Notes: generated by a model not told the origin, from the letters alone. Numbered from the stretch's first letter, positions 1 through 4,926 are shown. The stretch: DNA of 7,629 nt from Paludibacter sp. (GCA_028705705.1 JAQWCZ010000094.1:1-7629), one strand, 5' to 3'. Numbers and translations: made by a program.

Positions 1-11
1 TCTTCCGATCT
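1..11. other. Illumina adapter remnant at contig end
   Basis: The window opens with TCTTCCGATCT, which is identical to the last 11 bases of the common Illumina adapter end GCTCTTCCGATCT. An exact 11-base match at the very first base is best explained by untrimmed adapter that was carried into the assembly. These bases should not be treated as genomic, and any reading frame crossing them is invalid. The match is seen directly; its origin is inference. Confidence 0.85.
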
Positions 12-32
12 TATGGCGGGTTTTTGGGACAT
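12..32 (-). CDS. 5' stub of a truncated leftward gene, possibly histidyl-tRNA synthetase
   Basis: On the minus strand an ATG at 32-30 opens a frame reading M-S-Q-K-P-A-I before it meets the adapter remnant. It lies about 30 nt downstream of a TATCTTTG promoter box (69-62), a leader length in keeping with other genes here. The opening resembles Bacteroidota histidyl-tRNA synthetases, which often begin M-x-x-K-P-x-I-P-K-G-T-R-D-F. Seven codons cannot prove a family, so the hisS suggestion is recalled resemblance only. The rest of the gene is missing because the contig ends. Confidence 0.35.
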
Positions 33-61
33 GTTATTGTAAATATAGGTTTAAATTCATG

Positions 62-92
62 CAAAGATATACTTTAACATCATATTTTGAAA
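62..92 (-). promoter_or_regulatory. Bacteroides-type promoter for the truncated leftward gene
   Basis: On the minus strand the -7 box TATCTTTG (69-62) fits TAnnTTTG exactly. Exactly 19 nt upstream lies TTTC (92-89), one base from the -33 consensus TTTG. It sits just beyond the rpsO terminator, so the gene to the left probably forms its own transcription unit. Confidence 0.5.
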
Positions 93-106
93 AGATATTT
101 TGAACA

Positions 107-140
107 AAAAAGGCATCTCAAGAAATTGAAACGCCTTTTT
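107..140 (-). terminator. Rho-independent terminator of rpsO
   Basis: The arms AAAAAGGC and GCCTTTTT (133-140 and 107-114) pair perfectly. The inner bases continue the helix with UUUCAA against UUGAGA, including wobble pairs, which leaves a 4-nt UUUC loop. On the minus strand the hairpin starts 19 nt after the rpsO stop codon and its descending arm ends in a run of six U residues. The A-rich ascending arm means it might also work weakly on the plus strand, but no plus-strand gene lies to its left. Confidence 0.85.
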
Positions 141-159
141 AATGAGATTCGGAATGAAA

Positions 160-429
160 TTATTTTCTGATTCCCAGTTCTTTGATAATTGCACGGTAAC
201 GTTCGATGTCGTTTTTGATTAAGTAATCGAGTAAACGACGACGCTTTCCTACCAACATAACCAAAGCGCGTTCTGTACTGAAGTCTTTTTTGTTCTGTTT
301 CAGGTGCTCTGTTAAATGGTTGATGCGGAAAGTAAACAATGCAATCTGGGCCTCAGGTGAGCCTGTGTCAGTAGCTGATTTGCCGTATTTAGCAAACAGT
401 TCCTGTTTTTTTTCAACGGTTAAATACAT
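160..429 (-). CDS. rpsO: Small ribosomal subunit protein uS15
   Basis: The 89-aa product is full length for bacterial S15. It binds 16S rRNA at the central-domain three-way junction early in 30S assembly and contributes to an intersubunit bridge. Family hallmarks visible are TGSPEAQIALFTFRI (residues 22-36), H-L-x-x-H-L (38-43), K-K-D (47-49) and the basic KRRRLLDYL stretch (62-70), followed by the C-terminal RYRAIIKELGIRK. The ATG at 429 is the natural family start. No Shine-Dalgarno sequence precedes it; the leader is A/T-rich. A near-consensus promoter (532-502) and a strong terminator (140-107) indicate a monocistronic unit. S15 represses its own mRNA in several bacteria, and the leader of roughly 65 nt leaves room for that, but I cannot identify a known S15 leader fold. 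Confidence 0.98.
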   Translation of the reverse strand: MYLTVEKKQELFAKYGKSATDTGSPEAQIALFTFRINHLTEHLKQNKKDFSTERALVMLVGKRRRLLDYLIKNDIERYRAIIKELGIRK

Positions 430-488
430 GATAATATGTAAATTTTAATTAATAAATAGAATTTAAGCCTCGTTGGACTTGCCTTCAT
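420..488 (-). CDS. Possible 22-codon upstream ORF in the rpsO leader
   Basis: On the minus strand an ATG at 488-486 lies 13 nt after the rpsO -7 box. It opens a frame of 22 codons starting MKASPTRLKF and ending with TAA at 422-420. The frame overlaps the first ten bases of rpsO in a different register. If translated, its ribosomes would terminate on the rpsO start and could couple or interfere with S15 translation. A chance frame in A/T-rich DNA is just as likely, and there is no ribosome-binding site. Confidence 0.2.
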   Translation of the reverse strand: MKASPTRLKFYLLIKIYILSCI

Positions 489-501
489 TTTTTTGAGTGC
501 G

Positions 502-532
502 CAAAGATAATAATAATTTGGTTAACTACAAA
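502..532 (-). promoter_or_regulatory. rpsO promoter (consensus Bacteroides type)
   Basis: On the minus strand TTTG (532-529), a 19-nt spacer and TATCTTTG (509-502) match the Bacteroidota housekeeping consensus TTTG-N19-TAnnTTTG at every defined position. Transcription would start near 495, giving an rpsO leader of about 65 nt. Confidence 0.85.
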
Positions 533-557
533 TAACATAATTAAATTAAAATATTTA

Positions 558-661
558 CCACATTAGTCACATTAGAGAGTATAAGTCTTGAAAAACAAAG
601 TTAAATTTCGATTTTTTGTTTTAATAGTATAAACTTCAGTTTACTCATGTGACTCATGTGG
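558..661. repeat. Inverted pair of duplicated 9-mers downstream of mnmD
   Basis: The left arm CCACATTAGTCACATTAG (558-575) is the reverse complement of the right arm CTCATGTGACTCATGTGG (644-661) at 16 of 18 positions. Each arm contains a 9-bp tandem duplication: CACATTAGT/CACATTAGA (559-576) and ACTCATGTG twice (643-660). The 68-nt interval contains a pure A/T-type stem AAAACAAA/TTTGTTTT (592-599/615-622). The right arm ends 4 bp from the mnmD stop codon, so the structure would form in the 3' end of the mnmD transcript. It lacks a GC-rich stem followed by a U-run, so it is not a standard terminator, though it could protect or end the message. Confidence 0.7.
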
Positions 662-665
662 TTTA

Positions 666-1325
666 TTATTCTTTCATCGCCCGAAGTATCTCTCTTTTCC
701 CCGGCGGTCCGGGAATGCGTTCAACACTAAATCCTGCTGATTGTAAGGCACGTCGTACAATTCCTTTTGAACAATAGGTAGTAAGTATGGCTCCGGGCTT
801 GCAGTGCTTATACAGCATGCTGAAACGGTCTTTTGTCCACATTTCAGGTTGTTTTTCGGGAGAAAACGCATCGAAATAGATTAAATCGTAATATCCGGTT
901 AATGTCATGGATGAAAAATCTTCCTGAATTTTATAAAGTTCAAACTGAGGGGTAAGTTGAATGTGGTTGTGCCAAGGAGCAGTATGCAATTGGTAAAACA
1001 AATCTTTTTTTTCGGATGCTAATATGTCAGGATAATTCAACAAACAGGCTGATTCAGTGGATAAAGGATAAAGTTCAATGGCAGTGTATGCAACTTTTTG
1101 TCGGGTTGACTCGCATTCATGTAGCGTTAAAAATGCATTTAATCCGGTTCCGAAACCTATTTCAAGTATGTGCAATTGATCTTTTGCACACCTATTTAAA
1201 CCGGCTTCAATAAAAATATGTGCCGATTCCTGAATGGCACCATGAACGGAATGGTAGGTTTCATTCAGTTCATTTTGTAAAAACGAATGGGAACCATCAT
1301 TAGTAAGAATGAGCTCGGGTGTCAT
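666..1325 (-). CDS. mnmD: tRNA 5-methylaminomethyl-2-thiouridine methyltransferase, stand-alone MnmD
   Basis: This 219-aa cytoplasmic enzyme belongs to the DUF752/Methyltransf_30 family. The family performs the last SAM-dependent methylation of nm5(s2)U to mnm5(s2)U at wobble position 34 of tRNAs, which tunes decoding of split codon boxes. Visible motifs are the SAM-binding LEIGFGTGLNAFL (54-66), an acidic E84 after strand 2, FDAFSPEKQPEMW (151-163), the TTYCSKGIVRRALQSAGF segment (182-199) and the C-terminal PGPPGKREILRA (205-216). In E. coli this domain is fused to the MnmC oxidase; here the oxidase half is absent and the length matches stand-alone MnmD. Start ATG 1325 lies 62 nt past the rbr terminator. 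A poor promoter candidate (GTTG-N19-TACTTTTA, 1392-1362) overlaps that terminator, so how the gene is transcribed is unclear. Confidence 0.93.
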   Translation of the reverse strand: MTPELILTNDGSHSFLQNELNETYHSVHGAIQESAHIFIEAGLNRCAKDQLHILEIGFGTGLNAFLTLHECESTRQKVAYTAIELYPLSTESACLLNYPDILASEKKDLFYQLHTAPWHNHIQLTPQFELYKIQEDFSSMTLTGYYDLIYFDAFSPEKQPEMWTKDRFSMLYKHCKPGAILTTYCSKGIVRRALQSAGFSVERIPGPPGKREILRAMKE

Positions 1326-1331
1326 TTTTTA

Positions 1332-1352
1332 GCGAATAGTGAATAGCGAATA
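1332..1352. repeat. Threefold 7-bp tandem repeat before mnmD
   Basis: Three contiguous heptamers, GCGAATA (1332-1338), GTGAATA (1339-1345) and GCGAATA (1346-1352), end 7 bp upstream of the mnmD start codon, so they lie in its leader if transcription starts upstream. A related CGAATAGC string occurs at 6163-6170 at the end of the exonuclease gene. No function is evident. Confidence 0.75.
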
Positions 1353-1387
1353 ACAAATGCCTAAAAGTAATGAGGTGTCTAAAAGAA

Positions 1388-1418
1388 ACAACCGTAATCC
1401 AGTATGATTAACGGTTGT
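1388..1418 (-). terminator. Rho-independent terminator of rbr
   Basis: The arms ACAACCGT (1388-1395) and ACGGTTGT (1411-1418) pair perfectly. The helix continues with AATC/GATT (1396-1399/1406-1409) across a one-base bulge around a 6-nt loop. On the minus strand it is followed by TTTCTTTTAG, a U-rich tail. It begins 21 nt after the rbr stop codon. The plus-strand side continues CCCCAATATG without a T-run, so it works leftward. Confidence 0.82.
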
Positions 1419-1439
1419 CCCCAATATGATTGTCGAATT

Positions 1440-2015
1440 TTAATAATTATTTTTCTTTTCTTCGAAATATGCTTGTGGGTGGGTACAGGCAGGACAAACT
1501 TTCGGTGCATTTTTGCCTTTATGTACATATCCGCAGTTGCGACACTGCCACTCGATTTCTTCGTCGCGGTTGAATACCTTTTCAGCTTCTACTCTTTCAA
1601 GTAATTGACGGTAACGACTTTCGTGCTCGGCTTCTACTTCTGCGATCTTTCGGAATGAAACGGCGATAGCCTTGAAACCTTCTTTTTCAGCAATGTCCGC
1701 AAACATTGGATAATCATGAGCCCATTCTTCGTGCTCGCCCATGGCTGCTGCCAGTAAGTTTTCTGCTGTTGTACCTACTATACCAGCCGGATAGGAAGCG
1801 TTGATTTCTACCATGCCTCCTTCTAAATAACTGAAGAATTTTTTAGCATGTTCTTTTTCCTGTTCTGCTGTTTCCAGAAATACACCTGCAATTTGTTCAA
1901 AACCTTCTTTCTTTGCTTTGCTTGAGAACATCGTGTAACGCATGCGGGCCTGACTTTCACCTGCAAAAGCAATCAATAGATTCTTTTCGGTTTGTGTTCC
2001 TTTTAATGATGCCAT
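1440..2015 (-). CDS. rbr: Rubrerythrin (diiron peroxidase with C-terminal rubredoxin domain)
   Basis: The product has 191 aa, normal for a classical rubrerythrin. The family reduces hydrogen peroxide to water at a non-haem diiron site in the cytoplasm of anaerobes, taking electrons through the rubredoxin iron. Residues 1-145 form the ferritin-like four-helix domain, with ligand motifs E20, E-Q-E-K-E-H (51-56, containing E53 and H56), E94/E97 in GEHEEW, and E-V-E-A-E-H (126-131, containing H131). The C-terminal rubredoxin-type Fe(SCys)4 site is C158-x2-C161 and C174-x2-C177. No signal peptide is present. The gene ends in its own terminator and starts from the intergenic region divergent to the ABC-F gene, so it is probably monocistronic. 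Its presence fits an anaerobic or microaerophilic lifestyle. Confidence 0.96.
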   Translation of the reverse strand: MASLKGTQTEKNLLIAFAGESQARMRYTMFSSKAKKEGFEQIAGVFLETAEQEKEHAKKFFSYLEGGMVEINASYPAGIVGTTAENLLAAAMGEHEEWAHDYPMFADIAEKEGFKAIAVSFRKIAEVEAEHESRYRQLLERVEAEKVFNRDEEIEWQCRNCGYVHKGKNAPKVCPACTHPQAYFEEKKNNY

Positions 2016-2059
2016 TTTTCTTAATTTTAAAGATGAATATTTATTTCATTTTTCATAAT

Positions 2060-2083
2060 ATACCAATATACCAATGTGCCAAT
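2060..2083. repeat. Threefold 8-bp tandem repeat in the rbr leader
   Basis: ATACCAAT (2060-2067), ATACCAAT (2068-2075) and the diverged GTGCCAAT (2076-2083) follow one another directly. They lie between the rbr promoter box (2111-2104) and the rbr ATG, so they would be in the 5' untranslated RNA as repeats of ATTGGTAT. Whether the repeat has a regulatory role or is neutral microsatellite-like DNA cannot be told. Confidence 0.75.
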
Positions 2084-2103
2084 GATTTTGGTTCATATCC
2101 TTG

Positions 2104-2134
2104 CAAAGATACTTTTTTTGTTTGTTTCGAAAAA
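2104..2134 (-). promoter_or_regulatory. Probable rbr promoter
   Basis: On the minus strand TATCTTTG (2111-2104) matches the -7 consensus exactly. The -33 position at 19-nt spacing is TTTT (2134-2131), one base off TTTG. The predicted leader is about 80 nt, longer than that of most genes here, and contains the 8-bp tandem repeat. No operator palindrome for a peroxide regulator was recognised. Confidence 0.6.
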
Positions 2135-2184
2135 GTGAGATAGTTTTTTTTAAGCCTATTTTGTTAATTTGTAATCATTCCAAA

Positions 2185-2215
2185 TTCGGAGACTGCATCA
2201 AAAATTGTATCTTTG
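2185..2215 (+). promoter_or_regulatory. Promoter of the ABC-F/folK unit
   Basis: TTCG (2185-2188), a 19-nt spacer and TATCTTTG (2208-2215) match the Bacteroidota consensus with one mismatch in the -33 box. The ATG at 2234 lies 18 nt after the -7 box, so the leader is only about 12 nt. An earlier ATG at 2229 runs into a stop after two codons, which supports 2234 as the start. Confidence 0.75.
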
Positions 2216-2233
2216 TGACTTAATTTTTATGAT

Positions 2234-4129
2234 ATGATTAGTTACCTTCAGATAGAGCACCTTACCAAGTCATTCGGCGATTTACTCTTGTTTCAGGATA
2301 TTTCTTTCGGAATCTCTGATAAACAGCGTGTTGCGCTGATCGCTAAAAATGGTACCGGTAAGACAACATTGTTGAATATCATTGCCGGGATCGAAGATTA
2401 TGATTCGGGTACGATTTCTTTCCGCCGGGATTTAAGGGTGAGCTACCTGGAACAGGCTCCTGATTTTCCCAAAGGACTTTCGGTAATTGATGCTTGTTTG
2501 CAATCGGATAACGAGGTGGTGAGAACGATTGCTGCGTATGAACATTGTATGCTTTCGGATAATCACGACCTACTGCCTGAAATTATGAATCGCATGGATT
2601 TGCACAATGCCTGGGATTATGAGGCAAGAATTAAACAGGTGTTGGGCAAGTTGAAAATAACCAACTTCGAACAGAAAATCGGGGAATTGTCGGGTGGACA
2701 GTTAAAAAGGGTAGCGTTAGCAAACGTGCTGATTGGTGAGCCTGATTTGCTGATATTAGATGAACCTACAAACCACCTTGATCTGGAAATGGTGGAATGG
2801 TTGGAAGATTTCTTGAAACGTTCATCTATGTCATTGCTGATGGTGACGCACGACCGCTATTTCCTTGACCGGGTGTGTACGGATATACTCGAACTTGATC
2901 AGCAACAGTTGTTTCAATATAGCGGGAATTACAGTTATTATTTAGAAAAGAGACAGGAGCGACTGGACGCTTTTAATGCAGAAACAGAAAGGACGAATAA
3001 TCTCTATCGAAAAGAATTGGACTGGATGCGCCGTCAGCCGCAGGCCAGGGCTACAAAAGCCAAATCACGTATTGATCGTTTTTATGTTATTGAAAACAGG
3101 GCTAAACAAAAACTGAATCAGGATAAAGTACAACTGGATGTAAAAGCATCCTATTTAGGTTCCAAAATATTCGAGGCAAAATATATTTCGAAAGCTTACG
3201 GAGATTTTAAAATCCTGGATCAGTTTTATTATAATTTTGCTCGGTATGAGAAAATGGGCATTATTGGTAAAAATGGTACCGGAAAAACGACTTTTCTGAA
3301 AATGCTGCTGGGCGAAGTTAAGCCGGATAGTGGCTCGTTTGATATTGGTGAAACCGTGGTTTTCGGGTATTATAGTCAGGACGGACTGGCATTTGATGAA
3401 CAGATGAAAGTAATTGATGTGGTGCGTGACATTGCTGAGGAAGTGAATTTGGGGAACGGGAAAAAAATGTCCGCATCACAGTTTCTTCAGCATTTTATGT
3501 TTACACCGGAAACACAATATAATTATGTGTATAAACTCAGCGGGGGAGAGAAGAGGCGGTTGTATTTATGTACTGTCCTGATGCGGAATCCCAATTTTCT
3601 TGTGCTGGATGAGCCGACTAATGACCTTGATATAGTCACACTTAATATCCTGGAAGAATATCTGCAATCTTTCAAAGGGTGCGTGATTGTGGTGAGTCAC
3701 GATCGCTATTTTATGGATAAGGTAGTTGACCATTTGCTTGTTTTCAAAGGGAATGCAGAGATTAAAGATTTTCCTGGGAATTATACCGATTTCCGTGAAT
3801 GGGAGTTTGAAAACGAAGAGCGGAAAACGGAAAGCGTAGGGGCGCAACGCTTGCGCCCTAAAGCGGAAAATGAAATACAGCCTGTTTTAGAAAAAAAAGA
3901 GAGCAATGCATCCGCAAAGCGTAAAATGAGTTTTAAGGAGAAGCAGGAATTTGAAGCGCTGGAACGTGAGATTCCTGAATTGGAAGGGGAAAAGGCAAGA
4001 ATCGAGGAAGCAATGTCATCGGGTCTATTAACTAATGATGAAGTAGTTTTGGCATCTGAGCGGTTTTCTGTTTTGTTGGAATTGATTGATGAGAAAACCA
4101 TGCGCTGGTTGGAATTAAGTGAAATCTGA
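2234..4129 (+). CDS. ABC-F family ATPase with C-terminal coiled coil (Uup-like architecture)
   Basis: This 631-aa protein has two ATP-binding cassettes and no membrane segments, the ABC-F layout. ABC-F proteins bind the ribosomal E-site region and adjust stalled or initiating translation; some give antibiotic protection. NBD1: Walker A-like AKNGTGKT (38-45), signature LSGGQ (152-156), Walker B LLILDE (172-177), switch H206. The charged interdomain linker spans about 240-300. NBD2: Walker A GKNGTGKT (345-352), LSGGE (435-439), FLVLDE (455-460), H489. After about 528 comes a low-complexity linker, then a predicted coiled coil (about 564-628), as in Uup. NBD1 has Ala38 where Walker A normally begins with Gly. 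Residues 535-544 are encoded by a REP-like palindrome. Resistance function cannot be inferred. folK follows 14 bp later, suggesting co-transcription. Confidence 0.95.
   Translation: MISYLQIEHLTKSFGDLLLFQDISFGISDKQRVALIAKNGTGKTTLLNIIAGIEDYDSGTISFRRDLRVSYLEQAPDFPKGLSVIDACLQSDNEVVRTIAAYEHCMLSDNHDLLPEIMNRMDLHNAWDYEARIKQVLGKLKITNFEQKIGELSGGQLKRVALANVLIGEPDLLILDEPTNHLDLEMVEWLEDFLKRSSMSLLMVTHDRYFLDRVCTDILELDQQQLFQYSGNYSYYLEKRQERLDAFNAETERTNNLYRKELDWMRRQPQARATKAKSRIDRFYVIENRAKQKLNQDKVQLDVKASYLGSKIFEAKYISKAYGDFKILDQFYYNFARYEKMGIIGKNGTGKTTFLKMLLGEVKPDSGSFDIGETVVFGYYSQDGLAFDEQMKVIDVVRDIAEEVNLGNGKKMSASQFLQHFMFTPETQYNYVYKLSGGEKRRLYLCTVLMRNPNFLVLDEPTNDLDIVTLNILEEYLQSFKGCVIVVSHDRYFMDKVVDHLLVFKGNAEIKDFPGNYTDFREWEFENEERKTESVGAQRLRPKAENEIQPVLEKKESNASAKRKMSFKEKQEFEALEREIPELEGEKARIEEAMSSGLLTNDEVVLASERFSVLLELIDEKTMRWLELSEI
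3837..3860. repeat. REP-like palindrome inserted in frame in the ABC-F gene
   Basis: GGGCGCAA (3840-3847) and TTGCGCCC (3851-3858) form a perfect 8-bp GC-rich stem around the loop CGC. Flanking TA (3837-3838) and TA (3859-3860) extend the pairing across one bulged G. It is much more GC-rich than the surrounding gene. Read in frame it gives V-G-A-Q-R-L-R-P-K-A (residues 535-544), in the variable linker before the C-terminal coiled coil. It resembles the short palindromic repeats common between genes in Bacteroidota and other bacteria, but copy number in this genome is unknown. Confidence 0.75.
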
Positions 4130-4143
4130 AACTCCCGTGAACC

Positions 4144-4548
4144 ATGAAAACGTATTTGAGTTTAGGTAGTAACCTTGGCGATAAAAAAGCCAATATCGAC
4201 TACGCAATTCGTAAAATTGCAAGGGTAACAGGCGAGGTAATTCGACGGTCTGATTATTATGTTTCTGCTCCGTGGGGATTTGACTCGGTACATGATTTTA
4301 TCAATGTGGTGATATGCGTGGAAACATCGCTCCAGCCGCTTGAACTACTACATCAGCTTCAGAAAATAGAAAAAGAAATGGGTAGGGAAAAAAAATCGGT
4401 CGATGGTGTTTATGCTGACCGAATTATTGATGTTGATATTTTACTATACGAGGATTTGGTAATAGATTTACCGGAATTGAAAGTCCCGCACCCTCACATG
4501 AAGGAACGGGACTTTGTTGTGAAACCCTTAAACGAAATCCTGGGTTGA
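4144..4548 (+). CDS. folK: 6-hydroxymethyl-7,8-dihydropterin pyrophosphokinase (HPPK)
   Basis: The 134-aa enzyme transfers pyrophosphate from ATP to 6-hydroxymethyl-dihydropterin, the step before dihydropteroate synthase in folate synthesis. Family features are the N-terminal YLSLGSNLGDK (4-14), APWGF (42-46), FINVV (52-56), the helix ending K-E-M-G-R-E (77-82), the Mg-binding pair D96 and D98 in R-I-I-D-V-D-I-L, and PHPHMKERDFVVKPLNEI (115-132). The usual R-W-G-P-R loop is replaced by G-V-Y-A-D-R, keeping the final Arg (R93); I recall this as usual for Bacteroidota HPPKs. The length is slightly short of E. coli HPPK (about 159 aa) at the C-terminus. The ATG lies 14 bp after the ABC-F stop with no promoter between, so it is probably expressed from 2185. 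It is a single-domain form, not fused to FolB or FolP. Confidence 0.95.
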   Translation: MKTYLSLGSNLGDKKANIDYAIRKIARVTGEVIRRSDYYVSAPWGFDSVHDFINVVICVETSLQPLELLHQLQKIEKEMGREKKSVDGVYADRIIDVDILLYEDLVIDLPELKVPHPHMKERDFVVKPLNEILG

Positions 4549-4565
4549 TTTAGACTTTTTAAAGA

Positions 4566-4796
4566 TCACTCATCATATTGATGATATTCTTTCAAAACTT
4601 CCCAGGCTTTATCAAAATCTTTTTCAAATACCATTAGCGCGATTCCTTCGTTGAGCTCATTGAGCATAGGTAGAATATCAGCACTCGTCGAATTGGGAAT
4701 GGAGCTGGATATCTTATTTTCGGATAGCACCGACTGATCAAGCATCGCCTCTTCCATTCGCTCGTAATTTTTTAGCTTTACAATTTTTTCTTCCAT
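4566..4796 (-). CDS. Small protein resembling DUF2007 (putative signal-transducing family)
   Basis: The product has 76 aa and no membrane segment or signal peptide. Its pattern is MEEKIVKLKNYERMEEAML (1-19), a variable middle (20-48), then G-I-A-L-M-V-F-E-K-D-F-D-K-A-W-E-V-L (51-68). This fits the DUF2007 scheme: a strand, a helix with E-A-x-x, a hydrophobic G-I-x-L-x-V strand and a terminal helix with A-x-x-x-L. DUF2007 has no well-defined function. The family match is by eye, with moderate confidence; that the ORF is a real gene is better supported, by its conserved-looking C-terminus, its own -7 box (TAACTTTG, 4844-4837) and a gap of only 17 bp to the convergent folK. No clear terminator lies in that gap. 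Confidence 0.7.
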   Translation of the reverse strand: MEEKIVKLKNYERMEEAMLDQSVLSENKISSSIPNSTSADILPMLNELNEGIALMVFEKDFDKAWEVLKEYHQYDE

Positions 4797-4836
4797 AATA
4801 CTTCGGATTTAGAGGTGAAACTTTCTAAATATTAAA

Positions 4837-4844
4837 CAAAGTTA
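4837..4844 (-). promoter_or_regulatory. -7 box for the DUF2007-like gene
   Basis: On the minus strand TAACTTTG (4844-4837) fits TAnnTTTG exactly and lies about 40 nt upstream of the ATG at 4796. No recognisable -33 element is present at the usual 19-21 nt spacing, so promoter strength is doubtful. Confidence 0.45.
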
Positions 4845-4876
4845 AAGGTAAAAATGTTTGCAGGTTGTGTGTTTAT

Positions 4877-4907
4877 TTTCAACACGCCAATATTTTTTTT
4901 ACTTTTG
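4877..4907 (+). promoter_or_regulatory. Promoter of the DUF5063-exonuclease-methyltransferase cluster
   Basis: TTTC (4877-4880), a 19-nt spacer and TACTTTTG (4900-4907) fit the consensus with one mismatch in the -33 box. The ATG at 4927 lies 19 nt after the -7 box, the same arrangement as at the ABC-F gene. This argues against initiation at the upstream in-frame TTG 4858 or ATG 4909. Confidence 0.65.
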
Positions 4908-4926
4908 CATGTTTAATTTGAAAACC

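Noticed and set aside
592..622. AAAACAAA/TTTGTTTT stem as mnmD terminator
   Set aside because: The stem has a single G-C pair and a 15-nt loop; too weak to call alone.
1362..1392. mnmD promoter GTTG-N19-TACTTTTA on the minus strand
   Set aside because: Both boxes carry a mismatch and the upstream box falls inside the rbr terminator stem. It is noted only as a weak candidate.
1404..1604. Plus-strand 66-codon hydrophobic frame
   Set aside because: It lies antisense to the rubredoxin end of rbr and starts inside its terminator; hydrophobicity comes from complementing charged codons.
1913..2143. Plus-strand 76-codon frame across the rbr start region
   Set aside because: It overlaps the rbr N-terminus and runs through the rbr leader and promoter, with no recognisable protein features.
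3891..3898. A8 tract in the ABC-F gene (and another at 4388-4395 in folK) as a programmed slippage site
   Set aside because: Both are simple GAA-AAA-AAA codon strings, with no downstream pseudoknot or useful alternative frame seen.
3566..4101. Two minus-strand open frames (93 and 106 codons) antisense to the ABC-F gene
   Set aside because: They overlap a clearly conserved plus-strand gene, have no promoter or family motif, and read as shadow frames. The same applies to antisense frames at 674-871, 1016-1213, 6624-6977 and 7113-7331.
4523..4560. Terminator between convergent folK and the DUF2007-like gene
   Set aside because: Only weak alternative stems (AAATC/GATTT, AACCC/GGGTT) precede CTTTTTAAAG, so I could not support a stable intrinsic terminator.
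4858..4926. Upstream in-frame extension of the DUF5063 protein from TTG 4858 or ATG 4909
   Set aside because: The extension passes through the TACTTTTG promoter box, and its residues look like translated A/T-rich DNA. ATG 4927 has the same spacing to the promoter as the ABC-F start.
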